Origin: DASWJZ01 sp963805325
GTDB taxonomy: Bacteria; Pseudomonadota; Alphaproteobacteria; Rhizobiales; Afifellaceae
Length of the DNA: 64,000 nucleotides
Assembly (NCBI GenBank): GCA_963805325.1
Contig: CAWDTS010000009.1
Coordinates: forward strand, 248,001 to 312,000
Direction: 5' to 3'
The notes beneath the pieces were generated by a model. The model had not been told where the DNA came from. It made no database searches and saw nothing but the letters and a program-made list of their open reading frames with translations. Both the position numbers and the translations under genes were made by a program. Of the stretch, positions 37,239-47,053 are shown piece by piece (within the stretch, counting starts at the first letter, position 1; each line of letters starts with the position of its first letter).

Positions 37239-38123
37239 ATGGTCGCAGAGATCACTGACAAGCGACTTCTCCGCCAGCGCCTCGCTCGCGCGCATCAGCG
37301 TGGCGAGCCGCATGCGGCCTTTCTGATCGAGCGCGTGACCGCCGATCTCACCGAACGGCTCGCGGCGGTTGAGCGACGCTTCGAAGTGGCGGTGGCGCAT
37401 GGCGGGCAAACGGCAGCGCTCGCCGACGCACTGCTCGGCTCGGGCAAGGCCGGACGCGTGATCCGCCTTGAGCAGACCGGTGCGGCCTTCGCCGATGCCG
37501 GTGCGTTGGGGCTGATCGGCGACGAGGAGGCGCTGCCGTTCGCGCCCGCCTCGATCGATCTCTTCGTCTCGGCGCTGGCGCTGCAATGGACCAACGATTT
37601 GCCGGGCGCGCTCATCCAGATTCGCTCCGCGCTGCGGCCCGACGGCCTGCTGCTCGCGGCGATGACGGGCGGCAACACACTCGCCGAGCTTCGCGAAGCG
37701 CTCGCAGCGGCGGAGAGCGAGCTTCGCGGCGGCGCGAGTCCGCGCGTCATACCTGCGGCGGACGTGCGCGACCTAGGCGCGCTGCTGCAGCGCGCCGGCT
37801 TTGCGCTTCCCGTCGTCGACCGCGAAACGCTGACGGCGCGCTACGATTCGGCCTTCGACCTCTTCCGCGATCTGAGAGCGATGGGCGCGGCGAACGCCTC
37901 GCCGGAGCGGGAACGCAGCCCGGCCCGCATGAGCCTCTTCCTGCGCGCAGCAGAGATTTACGCGGAGCGCTTCAGCGATCCGGACGGCCGGATACGCGCG
38001 ACATTCGAGGTTTTGTCGCTTTCCGGTTGGTCGCCGCATGAAAGCCAGCAGAAACCCGCGCCGCGCGGCTCCGGAAAGGTCAGTCTGGCGGATGCCCTCG
38101 CGCCGACGAAACGCCAGCGCTGA
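37239..38123 (+). CDS. SAM-dependent methyltransferase (NDUFAF5-like)
   Basis: 294 residues. It starts with DKRLLRQRLARAHQRG and has the weak glycine-poor SAM region of NDUFAF5/BioC-like proteins, LPFAPASIDLFVSALALQWTND (~100), then GGNTLAELREAL and MGAANASPERERSP. In mitochondria NDUFAF5 hydroxylates a complex I subunit; a similar complex I assembly role is possible here. ATG 37239 is chosen. An upstream start would overlap the divergent comF. Confidence 0.82.
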   Translation: MVAEITDKRLLRQRLARAHQRGEPHAAFLIERVTADLTERLAAVERRFEVAVAHGGQTAALADALLGSGKAGRVIRLEQTGAAFADAGALGLIGDEEALPFAPASIDLFVSALALQWTNDLPGALIQIRSALRPDGLLLAAMTGGNTLAELREALAAAESELRGGASPRVIPAADVRDLGALLQRAGFALPVVDRETLTARYDSAFDLFRDLRAMGAANASPERERSPARMSLFLRAAEIYAERFSDPDGRIRATFEVLSLSGWSPHESQQKPAPRGSGKVSLADALAPTKRQR

Positions 38124-38140
38124 GCCGTGTGTCGCGGAGC

Positions 38141-38344
38141 TTAGCCGCCGCCTCCGCCGCTGAACGCATTGGCGATCGCGGAAAGCTTGTCGTAAAGCAC
38201 GCTAACCGCCCCGCCCGTCGAAGCGAGTGCTCCGAGCAGGACCACCGCGATCAACGCGCAGATGAGGCCGTACTCGATAGCGGTCGCCCCGCGATCGTCG
38301 GTGATGAAGCGCCTCAACACGCTCTCGCTACGCAAGCCGCGCAT
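38141..38344 (-). CDS. Flp family type IVb pilin
   Basis: 67 residues. The prepilin cleavage region and Flp motif GATAIEYGLICALIAVVLLG (residues 19-38) are clear, followed by ASTGGAVSVLYDKLSAIANAF and a Gly tail. No tad/cpa assembly genes are nearby, so it is an orphan pilin or uses a distant Tad system. It starts seven bases after the mutT stop. Confidence 0.9.
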   Translation of the reverse strand: MRGLRSESVLRRFITDDRGATAIEYGLICALIAVVLLGALASTGGAVSVLYDKLSAIANAFSGGGGG

Positions 38345-38351
38345 CCTTCCC

Positions 38352-38750
38352 TCAGAGCAAGTCAGCGAGATGGCTGATCAGGGGCCCGTCCGCCGGTGGC
38401 ATGGAATACTCTCTGAGCCTGGTCGCCCGGACCCATTTGATCTCTTGGGCTTCCCTGGGCACAGGCCTTCCCTCCCACCTTCGGCAGATGAAAAGTGCCA
38501 ACAAAATATGAAATTCCGGATAATCATATGTGCTGAAAGTCAGAGGAGCGAGGCAAGGCTTTGTAACCCTTACTGAAAGCTCTTCATGAAGCTCGCGGAT
38601 CAGAGCGTCCTCGGGTGTCTCTCCCTCTTCCAGCTTTCCGCCGGGAAATTCCCACAGCCCGGCAAGCGGCTTTCCCTCCGGCCGCCTGGCGATCAGGACG
38701 CGTTTGTCGGCGTCGATCAGCGCGCAGGCGGCGACGAGGACGAGCGGCAT
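38352..38750 (-). CDS. mutT: Nudix hydrolase MutT (8-oxo-dGTP diphosphatase)
   Basis: 132 residues from ATG 38750. The Nudix box is GGKLEEGETPEDALIRELHE (~residue 38-57). The flanks LIARRPEGKPLAGLWEFPG and ISHLADLL are as in MutT. It sanitises oxidised dGTP to prevent mutation. The frame is open 29 codons further upstream, but that extension is not family-like. The cluster argJ, lipoprotein, mutT is co-directional. Confidence 0.93.
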   Translation of the reverse strand: MPLVLVAACALIDADKRVLIARRPEGKPLAGLWEFPGGKLEEGETPEDALIRELHEELSVRVTKPCLAPLTFSTYDYPEFHILLALFICRRWEGRPVPREAQEIKWVRATRLREYSMPPADGPLISHLADLL

Positions 38751-38784
38751 GACCTTTCCCAACACGGTTCCCCCGGACGCCGGC

Positions 38785-39126
38785 CTATCCGGGCTTGTAG
38801 CCTTCGCCAAGACAGTCGTTCCGCCAGGCGAATTCAAACTGGTCGTGTGGGAGGGGGTGCCTGCCCTGGCCGGCCGCGAGATAGGGACCGGCTGTCCCGT
38901 CGATATAGACGATGAAGCGGGTGGTGAGCGCGCCCTTGCCTTTGACCTGGCCGCATATTTGGCCGGTCTTCTCGTCCCCTGTCACCTGGACACCAAGGAA
39001 CTGCGCCGACGGGTCGCCAAACTCGGCGCGGATCTTTTCCTCCGCGCGCTGGATCTCCCGCGCTCGCCAGTCACTCTCACTGCAAGCGGCGAGGCCGAGA
39101 AGCGCAAAGACCAGCGACCTTCCCAC
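38785..39126 (-). CDS. Small lipoprotein of unknown function
   Basis: 113 residues from GTG 39126. A lipobox LLGLAAC closes a short signal peptide. The mature part reads RAEEKIRAEFGDPSAQFLGV, then GQICGQVKGKGALTTRFIVYIDG, a small beta-rich domain with two Cys. I do not recognise the family. It lies between argJ and mutT in the same orientation. Confidence 0.7.
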   Translation of the reverse strand: MGRSLVFALLGLAACSESDWRAREIQRAEEKIRAEFGDPSAQFLGVQVTGDEKTGQICGQVKGKGALTTRFIVYIDGTAGPYLAAGQGRHPLPHDQFEFAWRNDCLGEGYKPG

Positions 39127-39182
39127 GCCCGTCCGCCGCGCGCGGGCCGGTACGGGAGGGGGGCTCGGCAAGGGGAAGGCCC

Positions 39183-40421
39183 TCAGCTTCGATAGTCGGC
39201 GTTGATGGCGATGTAGCCGGCGGTCAGGTCGCAGGTCCAAACCGTCGCCTTGCCTTCTCCGATACCGAGATCGGCGCGCAAGAGAAGCTCGCTTCCCTTC
39301 ATGTATTCGGAGACCGTCGCCTCCGAATAGGACGGATCGCGTTCGCCGGCATGGGCGACGCGATGCGCGCCGAACCAGACCGAAAGCCGGTCGCGGTCGG
39401 CCGGCTCGCCTGCCTTGCCGACGGCCATCACCACACGGCCCCAGTTGGCGTCGGACCCGGCGATTGCCGTCTTGACCAAAGGCGAATTGGCGATCGAAAG
39501 CGCAACTCGCCTGGCAGAGGCGTCCAACTCGGCACCGCTTACCGCGACCTCGACGAACTTCGACACCCCCTCGCCGTCGCGCACGACCTGCTTGGCGAGA
39601 TCAAGACAAAGCGCATCGAGTGCGACCTTGAAGGTTTGAAGTGCACCGGCGTCCTGATCGAGCTGCGGTACGCCACGCGTCGCAGCGGCGCAGGTCGCGA
39701 AGGCAAGCACCGTGTCGGAAGTCGACGTGTCGCCGTCGACGGTGATCGCATTGAAACTGCCGGCGACGGCATCCTCGAGGCAGGCCTGCAGCGCCGCCGG
39801 CCCAATCGGCGCGTCGGTGAAGATGAAGGAGAGCATGGTCGCCATGTCCGGCGCGATCATGCCGGAGCCCTTGGCGATACCATTGATCACGACGTCGCCA
39901 GCTCCTATCCGGACGGTGCGCGTCGCGAGCTTCGGAAACGTGTCGGTGGTCATAATGGCGCGCGCGGCGTTCAGGAAGCCACTGGGCTCCGCCTCGGCCG
40001 CGAGCCGCGAAAGGTTGTCGGTAAAGGGCTTCGGATCGAGCGGCTCGCCGATCACGCCGGTCGACGCCAGAAAGATCTCGCCCTTGTCACAGCCGAGCGC
40101 CTCCACGGCGGCCATGGCGGTGGCCTCGACCGCCTGCCTTCCCTTCATGCCTGTGAAGGCGTTGGCGTTGCCGGAATTGACGACCAGCGCTCGCGCCTTG
40201 CCGCCCTTCAGATGGTCGCGGTCCCAATCGACAGGCGCCGAGGCGCAGCGCGACCGGGTGAAGACGCCGGCTACGGTCGCCGCCGGGTCGAAGCGCACGA
40301 GGAGGAGATCCGTCCGCCCCTTGTAGCGAATGCCGGCCTCGGCCGTCGCGAGGCGAACGCCCGCAAGCGCGGGCGCCTCCGGATAGGTTGCGGGCGCAAA
40401 CGGTGAAACCGCACCCCCCAT
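39183..40421 (-). CDS. argJ: Bifunctional ornithine acetyltransferase / N-acetylglutamate synthase
   Basis: 412 residues. ArgJ recycles acetyl groups in arginine synthesis and self-cleaves before a threonine; the site is KGSGMIAPDMATML (~residue 180), cleaved at Ala-Thr. NSGNANAFTG and TVDGDTSTSDTVL are conserved. ATG 40421 is the family-typical start; the open frame upstream overlaps the PPIase gene. It is 19 bases downstream of the PPIase stop. Confidence 0.95.
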   Translation of the reverse strand: MGGAVSPFAPATYPEAPALAGVRLATAEAGIRYKGRTDLLLVRFDPAATVAGVFTRSRCASAPVDWDRDHLKGGKARALVVNSGNANAFTGMKGRQAVEATAMAAVEALGCDKGEIFLASTGVIGEPLDPKPFTDNLSRLAAEAEPSGFLNAARAIMTTDTFPKLATRTVRIGAGDVVINGIAKGSGMIAPDMATMLSFIFTDAPIGPAALQACLEDAVAGSFNAITVDGDTSTSDTVLAFATCAAATRGVPQLDQDAGALQTFKVALDALCLDLAKQVVRDGEGVSKFVEVAVSGAELDASARRVALSIANSPLVKTAIAGSDANWGRVVMAVGKAGEPADRDRLSVWFGAHRVAHAGERDPSYSEATVSEYMKGSELLLRADLGIGEGKATVWTCDLTAGYIAINADYRS

Positions 40422-40440
40422 GGCGACGGCGGCCTGCGAC

Positions 40441-41385
40441 CTACGGCTTCGGCTGGTCGGCCGGCGGCGCGGTCTCCGCAGGTGCCGCATCGGCAGGCGC
40501 AGCGTCAGCGGGAGCGTCAGCCTTGTCGAGTATCTCAACCGGATACTTGTCGCGCAGGCCCGCGAGGATCGTCTGGAATTTCTCTCGGACCAGATAGTTG
40601 CGAAGCTGGGCCTCGACGTCGGCGAGCGCCGGCGGCTGACTCATGCGCTTCTCTTCCACCTTGATCACGTGCCAGCCGAACTGCGACTTAACCGGCTCCT
40701 GCGTGATCTGTCCGGGCTCAAGCGCGAAAGCCGCCTTCTCGAACTCCGGCACCATCTGGCCGGCGCCGAAGAATCCGAGGTCGCCGCCATTCTGGCCGCT
40801 CGGGTCCTTCGACTGCTTGGCGAGCTCGGCGAAGTCGGCGCCGCCCTTGAGCTGCTCGATGATCTTCTCCGCCTCTTCCTTGGTGTCGACCAGGATGTGG
40901 CGGGCGCGGACCTGCGGTGCGGGCTTGAAGGGCTGGACGACAAGCGTCTGATATCCCTTCTGAAGCTCGTCATCGGTCACCCCGTTCACGATCGCGTGCG
41001 CGACGTAGAGGTTGCGAAGCGCCTGCAGCTTCAGGAAGGCGACCTGTGCTTCGAAGTCGGGGCCCTCGCCGAGCTTTTCGGCCCGCGCGGCCTGCGCGAG
41101 AAGCTCCATGTTGACGACCGCGTCGATCAACACGCCCCGCCACTGCGCCTCGGGAACCTTGGTGAGCTCGCTGGCGAAGGCTTCCTTCGCGATCGAGACC
41201 TCGCGCTCGGTGACGGTCTCGTCGCCGACCTTCGCCACGATGGCGTCAGGGTCGCGCGGCGGCTCGGCCGGGGCCGGCGCGGCCGCAGCCGGCTTCGCAT
41301 CTTCCGCGCGAACGTCCTTAACCGTCGCCACGGACACAAGAAGTGCCGCCACCAGGGCAGCGATAGCTCTCGACATGGGGAACAT
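40441..41385 (-). CDS. Exported parvulin-type peptidylprolyl isomerase
   Basis: 314 residues. A signal peptide (AIAALVAALLVSVATV) is followed by a SurA-like helical domain and then a rotamase domain (RARHILVDTKEEAEKIIEQL, GGDLGFFGAGQMVPEFEKAAF, SQFGWHVIKVEE). The tail is Ala/Pro/Asp-rich. It helps fold secreted proteins, fitting its place divergent from secA. It lies directly upstream of argJ. Confidence 0.92.
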   Translation of the reverse strand: MFPMSRAIAALVAALLVSVATVKDVRAEDAKPAAAAPAPAEPPRDPDAIVAKVGDETVTEREVSIAKEAFASELTKVPEAQWRGVLIDAVVNMELLAQAARAEKLGEGPDFEAQVAFLKLQALRNLYVAHAIVNGVTDDELQKGYQTLVVQPFKPAPQVRARHILVDTKEEAEKIIEQLKGGADFAELAKQSKDPSGQNGGDLGFFGAGQMVPEFEKAAFALEPGQITQEPVKSQFGWHVIKVEEKRMSQPPALADVEAQLRNYLVREKFQTILAGLRDKYPVEILDKADAPADAAPADAAPAETAPPADQPKP

Positions 41386-41438
41386 CTTTACTCCTTCGCT
41401 GGGGGCGGGAAGCGCGCCAATCCGCCGAAGCTCCAGCG

Positions 41439-41466
41439 TTGACAGAGCTTTGGCCCGTTCTTATCT
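41439..41466 (+). promoter_or_regulatory. Candidate sigma70 promoter for secA
   Basis: A perfect TTGACA (41439-41444) is followed after 16 bases by TTATCT (41461-41466), leaving a leader of about 150 bases before the secA ATG. It lies in the divergent PPIase-secA spacer. Confidence 0.5.
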
Positions 41467-41620
41467 GTCGCTGGGCCCGCAGTCCACCTGTCGGGCGTCG
41501 CTCGCGTGCGGCATTAGCCGCCCTTAGACCTCAATACAAGCTTGCGAAACAGGCGAGCTTTAGTGACGCACACGCCGGGCCGAGGCTTGGCGATCGCGTC
41601 GCTGATCGGAGATGTAGCGC

Positions 41621-44402
41621 ATGCTTGGCTTGGGCAATCTGGGCCGTAAGGTCTTCGGAACGGCAAACGACCGGCGCGTCAAGCGCTACCAGCCGATGGT
41701 CGACGCAATCAACGCCCTGGAACCCGAATATTCGAAGCTGAGCGACGCGGAGCTCAGGGCGAAGACCGACATGTTCCGCCAGCAGATTGCCGACGGCGTC
41801 TCACTCGAAAAGCTTCTCCCGGATGCCTTTGCGACAGTGCGAGAAGCGGCCAAGCGCACGCTCGGCCAGCGACATTTTGACGTGCAGCTGGTCGGCGGCA
41901 TGGTCCTGAACGAAGGCTCGATCGCCGAAATGCGGACCGGCGAGGGCAAAACTCTGGTCGCCACCCTCCCCGTCTATCTGAACGCGCTCACCGGCCGCGG
42001 CGTACACGTCGTGACCGTCAACGACTATCTCGCCAGCCGCGACGCGGAATGGATGGGGCGGGTCTACAAGTTTCTCGGGCTTTCGGTTGGCGTCATCGTG
42101 CACGGGCTGCAGCCTGCCGAGCGCCGCGCCGCCTACGCGGCCGACGTCACCTATGGCACCAACAACGAATTCGGCTTCGACTACCTGCGCGACAACATGG
42201 AATACAACGTCCAGAACATGGTGCAGCGCGGGCACTATTACGCGATCGTCGACGAGGTCGAACTCGATCCTGATCGACGAGGCGCGAACGCCCCTCATCA
42301 TCTCCGGCCCGACCGAGGACCGCTCGGATCTCTATATCGCCGTCGACTCCCTCATCCCCGAGCTCGGCGCGGGCGACTACGAGCTCGATGAAAAGGTGCG
42401 GTCCTCGACCTTCACCGAAGAAGGCACCGAGAAAATGGAGCGCCTGCTCGCGGCGCGCGAGCTGCTGAAGGGCGGCTCGCTCTACGATGTGGAGAACGTG
42501 GCGATCGTCCACCACGTCAACAACGCGCTGCGCGCCCACAAGCTCTTCCAGCGCGACAAGGATTACATCGTCAAAAACGGCCAGGTGATCATCATCGACG
42601 AGTTCACCGGCCGCATGATGGAAGGCCGCCGCTATTCTGACGGGCTGCATCAGGCGCTCGAAGCGAAAGAGCACGTCAAGATCCAACCGGAGAACCAGAC
42701 GCTCGCCTCGATCACCTTCCAGAATTATTTCCGCCTCTACGAGAAGCTCGCCGGCATGACCGGCACGGCCACCACCGAGGCCGAGGAGTTCATCGACATC
42801 TACAATCTCGAAGTGGTCGAGGTGCCGACCAACCGGGAAATGGTGCGCATCGACGACCACGACGAGGTCTATCGCACGACGGAGGAGAAGTACACGGCGA
42901 TCCTCGATCTGATCGAGGAGTGCAAGTCGCGCGGGCAGCCGGTGCTCGTCGGCACGACCTCGATCGAGAAATCGGAGCTTCTCGCCGCCCTCTTGCGCAA
43001 GCGCGGCTGGCAGCAGCGCGATTTCTCCGACCCGCAGGCGCTCGCGACGCTGTTCAGCGATCCGATGAAGAGCAAGGTCTTCACAATCCTGAACGCGCGC
43101 TACCACGAGCAGGAGGCCTATATCGTTGCGCAAGCCGGCGTGCCCGGTGCGGTGACGATCGCCACGAACATGGCCGGGCGCGGCACCGACATCCAGCTCG
43201 GCGGCAACGCCGACATGCGCGTCATGCACGAGCTCGCGGACGTGCCCGAGGGCACGGAGCGCGACGAGCGCGAGAAGAAGATCCGCACCGAGGTCGAGCG
43301 GCTGAAGGCGGTGGCGCTCGATCCGGCGGCCGGCGGGCTCTATATCATTGGCACGGAGCGGCATGAAAGCCGCCGCATCGACAACCAGCTGCGCGGCCGC
43401 TCCGGACGCCAGGGCGACCCCGGCCACTCGAAATTCTTCCTGTCGCTGCAGGACGACCTGATGCGCATCTTCGGGTCCGACCGCATGGACGGGATGCTGC
43501 AGAAGCTCGGCCTCAAGGAGGGCGAGTCGATCGTCCATCCGTGGATCAACAAGGCGCTGGAGCGCGCGCAGGCGAAGGTCGAGGCGCACAACTTCGACAT
43601 CCGCAAGAATCTTCTGAAATACGACAACGTGATGAATGACCAGCGCAAGGTCATCTTCGAGCAGCGCATCGAGCTGATGACCGACGAGCACGCCGGCGAC
43701 ACGGTGCGCGACATGCGCCGCGAAGTCATCGACGAGATGGTCGATAAGTTCATACCCGAACGTGCCTACGCCGAGCAGTGGGATGCGGACGGGCTTCAGG
43801 CGGCGGCGAAGGAGCAGCTCGGTCTTGAGCTTCCGGTCAAGGACTGGGCCGCCGAGGAAGGCATCGCCGACGACGAGATCCGCGAGCGCCTTGCCAAGGC
43901 GAGCGACGAGCTGATGGCGCGCAAGGTGGCGCGCTTCGGGCCAGAGCTGATGCGCGCTGTCGAGAAGCAGGTCCTCCTGCAGACACTCGACCATCTGTGG
44001 CGCGAGCACCTGGCGACGCTCGATCACCTGCGATCGGTGATCGGCTTCCGCGGCTACGCGCAGCGCGACCCGCTCAACGAATACAAGACGGAGAGCTTCG
44101 AGCTCTTCCAGCTACTGATCGCCAGTCTCCGCCGCGCGGTCACCGGGCAGCTCGCGCATGTCGAGATCCAGCAGCGGCCTCCCGAGCCGCCGCCGCTTCC
44201 CGCCGGCGAGCCGCACCACATCAACGCCACCACCGGCGAGGACGAGCTGGCGGCCCTCGATCTCTCGCCGGCGAAGGCAGCCCCGCGGCCGAAGCGCGAC
44301 GCAGCAAACCCGTCAAGCTGGGGCAAGGTCGGCCGCAATGAGCCCTGCCCTTGCGGCTCGGGCAAGAAATATAAGCAGTGCCACGGGATGGTGAACGCCT
44401 GA
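41621..44402 (+). CDS. secA: Preprotein translocase ATPase SecA, interrupted by a one-base insertion
   Basis: The reconstruction is 926 residues, the usual alphaproteobacterial length. SecA drives proteins through SecYEG with ATP. Walker A RTGEGKT (~residue 107), AGMTGTA, GRGTDIQLGG, RQGDPGHSKF and the C-terminal zinc motif CPCGSGKKYKQCHG are present. The frame breaks at 42261-42262, exactly in the DEVD box: GTCGAACTCG should read GTCGACTCG, giving AIVDEVDSILIDEARTP. SecA is essential, so an error in the sequence is the only sensible reading. Confidence 0.96.
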
Positions 44403-44443
44403 GGCCTCAGACCGTTCGCTTGGAAAGAGGCTTTCGGCAGATG

Positions 44444-44463
44444 GGCCGCGTTTCGGCGCGGCC
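44444..44463. terminator. Stem-loop between convergent secA and the L,D-transpeptidase gene
   Basis: GGCCGCG and CGCGGCC form a perfect 7-base stem around TTTCGG, touching the transpeptidase stop codon. It could end both transcripts. There is no T-run. Confidence 0.35.
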
Positions 44464-45887
44464 TAGTTCGTTCCGTCTTCGGGCTTCTTCTTGATGAGGC
44501 GGAGGACCATGCCGGTCAGCCCCTCGTCCTCGCTCGAAGCGGAGGCATAGGAGTTGGCGACCGGCGCTTCGGCCGGCACGCTTCCGGCCAGCATCCGCTC
44601 CTGAAGCGTCGCCGCATTCGCCGGCGGAGTCTGGGCGGTCGGCTTGGGCGCCTCAGCATCCGCGGTACGTAAATCGGGAACCGGCAGGAAGCCTGCAGCG
44701 ACCGCAGCCGGCGCCGGGGCCTGCGACGGGGCGGACTGGGTGGTTGCAACCGCGGTCGCCGCCGCGGGACGCGGCGCAGGGGGCGCTGCCGGGGCAGAAG
44801 CGACGGCGGCTGGCGTCCTGCGAGAGGCCGCGAGTGCTTCCTCTGCAGTCGTGGCCCCGGTGTCGGTGCTTGTCGTCGTCGGGGCGGAGACACTCGCCGT
44901 CGTCTCCGGCTCGAGCAAGGCGGTGCCGGCGACCGACATCGGAAGCGGCGTGGCGCGGTCGGCCGAAGAGGGCGTCGACATCGCGACCTGCAGCGCCTTC
45001 ACGCCGTTCCCTCCTTCGCGCCGGTCGAGCCGGTCGGCGATCAGGAGCATCTTGGCGTTGTCCTTCGCTTCCTTGTCCTCGACGGCGATCCGGATCGGCT
45101 CCGGCATCGACATCGGCGGACACTGGGCGCTCGGAATGAAGCTGCGGCCATCAGACGGCACGGAATTGAAGACGTAGCGGTGGTCGCAGACATCGACCTT
45201 CGGGGGCTGACCTGTCAGCTCGAAGTGGTCGTAGCCCTCCTTCAGCATCATCCAGAACGGCATGTTCGGGTCGTTGCGGTGCTTGGCCATGTTCTCCGGC
45301 GTCATCCGGAACGGGTAGGCCTCGACCTGGAATTCGCGCTGGCCGCCCTGAAAGGCGAGCCGGCCGAGCGTGTAGATTTCCTGGATGTTCTCGTCGGTCA
45401 TCGAGTAGCAGCCGCTAGAGGAGCAGGCGCCGTGCACCATGAGCTCCGAACCGGTGCGGCCGAGCGAGCGGTCGAACTCGTTCGGGTAGCCAATGTTGAA
45501 GGCGAGATAGTAGTTGGAATCCGGGTTCATCTGCGCCGGGCGGATCGTATAGAAGCCCTCAGGCGCCTGCCGGTCCCCCTCCTTGATCTTGGGGCCGAGC
45601 ACGCCGGACCATGCGCAGATGTCGTAGTCCTTCAGGAACGCGTAGCGGCCGCTCGACTTCTGCAGCTTCCAGACCTCAAGCGTCGCCTCCTCCTTGAAGA
45701 TACGGACCAGGATCGGCGCCCGCTGCTCCATGCCCTTGCGATCGACCAGAGAGCGGGTCTTCGAATTGAGCGGGCGCATATGCTTCGGGAGCGAGCCGCC
45801 GTAATCGGAGCACGACGCAAGCGCCAGCGCGGCCAATCCGACCGCCAAGAGCAGGCCTGCGCGGCCGATCCTTGGGAACCGAACCAT
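44463..45887 (-). CDS. L,D-transpeptidase family lipoprotein (YafK-like)
   Basis: 474 residues. A lipoprotein signal (LAALALASC) is followed by an L,D-transpeptidase/murein-peptide domain with active-site HGACSSSGCYSMTD (~residue 150). The last ~200 residues are low-complexity Ala/Pro/Thr/Ser, likely a wall-spanning or disordered tail. YafK-type enzymes cut or form links between peptidoglycan and outer-membrane lipoprotein. It sits downstream of accA in the same direction. Confidence 0.87.
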   Translation of the reverse strand: MVRFPRIGRAGLLLAVGLAALALASCSDYGGSLPKHMRPLNSKTRSLVDRKGMEQRAPILVRIFKEEATLEVWKLQKSSGRYAFLKDYDICAWSGVLGPKIKEGDRQAPEGFYTIRPAQMNPDSNYYLAFNIGYPNEFDRSLGRTGSELMVHGACSSSGCYSMTDENIQEIYTLGRLAFQGGQREFQVEAYPFRMTPENMAKHRNDPNMPFWMMLKEGYDHFELTGQPPKVDVCDHRYVFNSVPSDGRSFIPSAQCPPMSMPEPIRIAVEDKEAKDNAKMLLIADRLDRREGGNGVKALQVAMSTPSSADRATPLPMSVAGTALLEPETTASVSAPTTTSTDTGATTAEEALAASRRTPAAVASAPAAPPAPRPAAATAVATTQSAPSQAPAPAAVAAGFLPVPDLRTADAEAPKPTAQTPPANAATLQERMLAGSVPAEAPVANSYASASSEDEGLTGMVLRLIKKKPEDGTN

Positions 45888-46024
45888 TCTTACTCCCTAC
45901 GCGTGTCCCATGACTGAGGCGCGAGGGCCAAACAGTGGGTTCTTCAACCTTACCGAATCGTTACCGCGTTCGCGTCCAAGCATGTGCCCCCCTTCGGGAC
46001 GGCCCCGCACAAAGGCCCGGGTCT

Positions 46025-46978
46025 CTACTGAATTGACTTTCCGATGGCGAGGAATTTCTCGCGGCGGTGCCTGAGGATAGCGTCCCGGCCAAGGCCCGCA
46101 AGGTCATTCAGGGCCGTGCGGATCACTTCTCCCGTGCGTTCAATCACCCTATCGGGATCGCGGTGCGCCCCGCCCAGCGGCTCCTCAATGATTCCGTCGA
46201 TTATCTTCAGATTCATGAGGTCCGTCGCCGTTATCCGCATCGCAGTCGCCGCATCCTGCGCCCTTACCGAATCACGCCACAGGATCGAGGCGGCGCCTTC
46301 CGGCGAAATAACGCTGTAGATGGCGTGTTCGAGCATATAGACGCGATTTGCGGTTGCGATGGCTATTGCGCCGCCTGACATACCTTCGCCGATGATTACG
46401 GCGACATTCGGCGTGCCGAGCTTCAGGCAGGCTTCGGTGGAGCGGGCGATCGCCTCCGCCTGCCCGCGCGCCTCCGCGTCGACGCCGGGATAGGCGCCGG
46501 CCGTATCGACCAGCGATATCACCGGCATCCCGAAGCGCTCGGCGATCTCCATTACGCGCACGGCCTTGCGGTAGCCCTCGGGGCGGGCCATGCCGAAATT
46601 GTGCTTCAGGCGGGTTTGCGTGTCCTCGCCCTTTTCCTGCGCCAGAATCGCGACCGGATCGCCGCCGAAACGGCCGAGGCCGGCGATGATCGCAGGGTCT
46701 TCGCCGTATTTCCGATCACCCGCGAGCTGCTCGAAATCCGTGAAAAGCCGTGAAAGGTAGTGCTTGGCATGCGGCCGGTCGGGATGGCGGGCGACCTGCG
46801 TCTTCTGCCAGGGCGTCAGCCTGCCATAGAGGGCGGAAAGCTGGTCGCGCGCCTTTCCTTCCAGAGTCGCGATCTCGTCGGCGACCGAAACACTGTCGGC
46901 CGTCTCCAGCCGCCTGAGCTCCTGGATCTGCCCCTCAAGATCAGAAACCGGCTTTTCGAAATCGAGATAGGTTCGCAT
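46025..46978 (-). CDS. accA: Acetyl-CoA carboxylase carboxyltransferase subunit alpha
   Basis: 317 residues, standard length. It transfers CO2 from carboxybiotin to acetyl-CoA with AccD. The segments YLDFEKPVSDLEGQIQELRR, DPAIIAGLGRFGG, NFGMARPEGYRKA and GEGMSGGAIAIATANRVYMLE (oxyanion region ~residue 200) are present. It follows the TIR gene by 75 bases in the same direction; in related genomes accA is commonly close to xerD. Confidence 0.96.
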   Translation of the reverse strand: MRTYLDFEKPVSDLEGQIQELRRLETADSVSVADEIATLEGKARDQLSALYGRLTPWQKTQVARHPDRPHAKHYLSRLFTDFEQLAGDRKYGEDPAIIAGLGRFGGDPVAILAQEKGEDTQTRLKHNFGMARPEGYRKAVRVMEIAERFGMPVISLVDTAGAYPGVDAEARGQAEAIARSTEACLKLGTPNVAVIIGEGMSGGAIAIATANRVYMLEHAIYSVISPEGAASILWRDSVRAQDAATAMRITATDLMNLKIIDGIIEEPLGGAHRDPDRVIERTGEVIRTALNDLAGLGRDAILRHRREKFLAIGKSIQ

Positions 46979-47053
46979 CCGCGTCCTTGCGCCGCCAAAG
47001 CCACGCCGATCACCTGAAATTGCGGCGGAAACTGGCCACGAGGCCCGATCAAG

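Noticed and set aside
42147..44027. A 626-codon minus-strand frame opposite secA
   Set aside because: Antisense shadow; no ribosome site and no recognisable domain.
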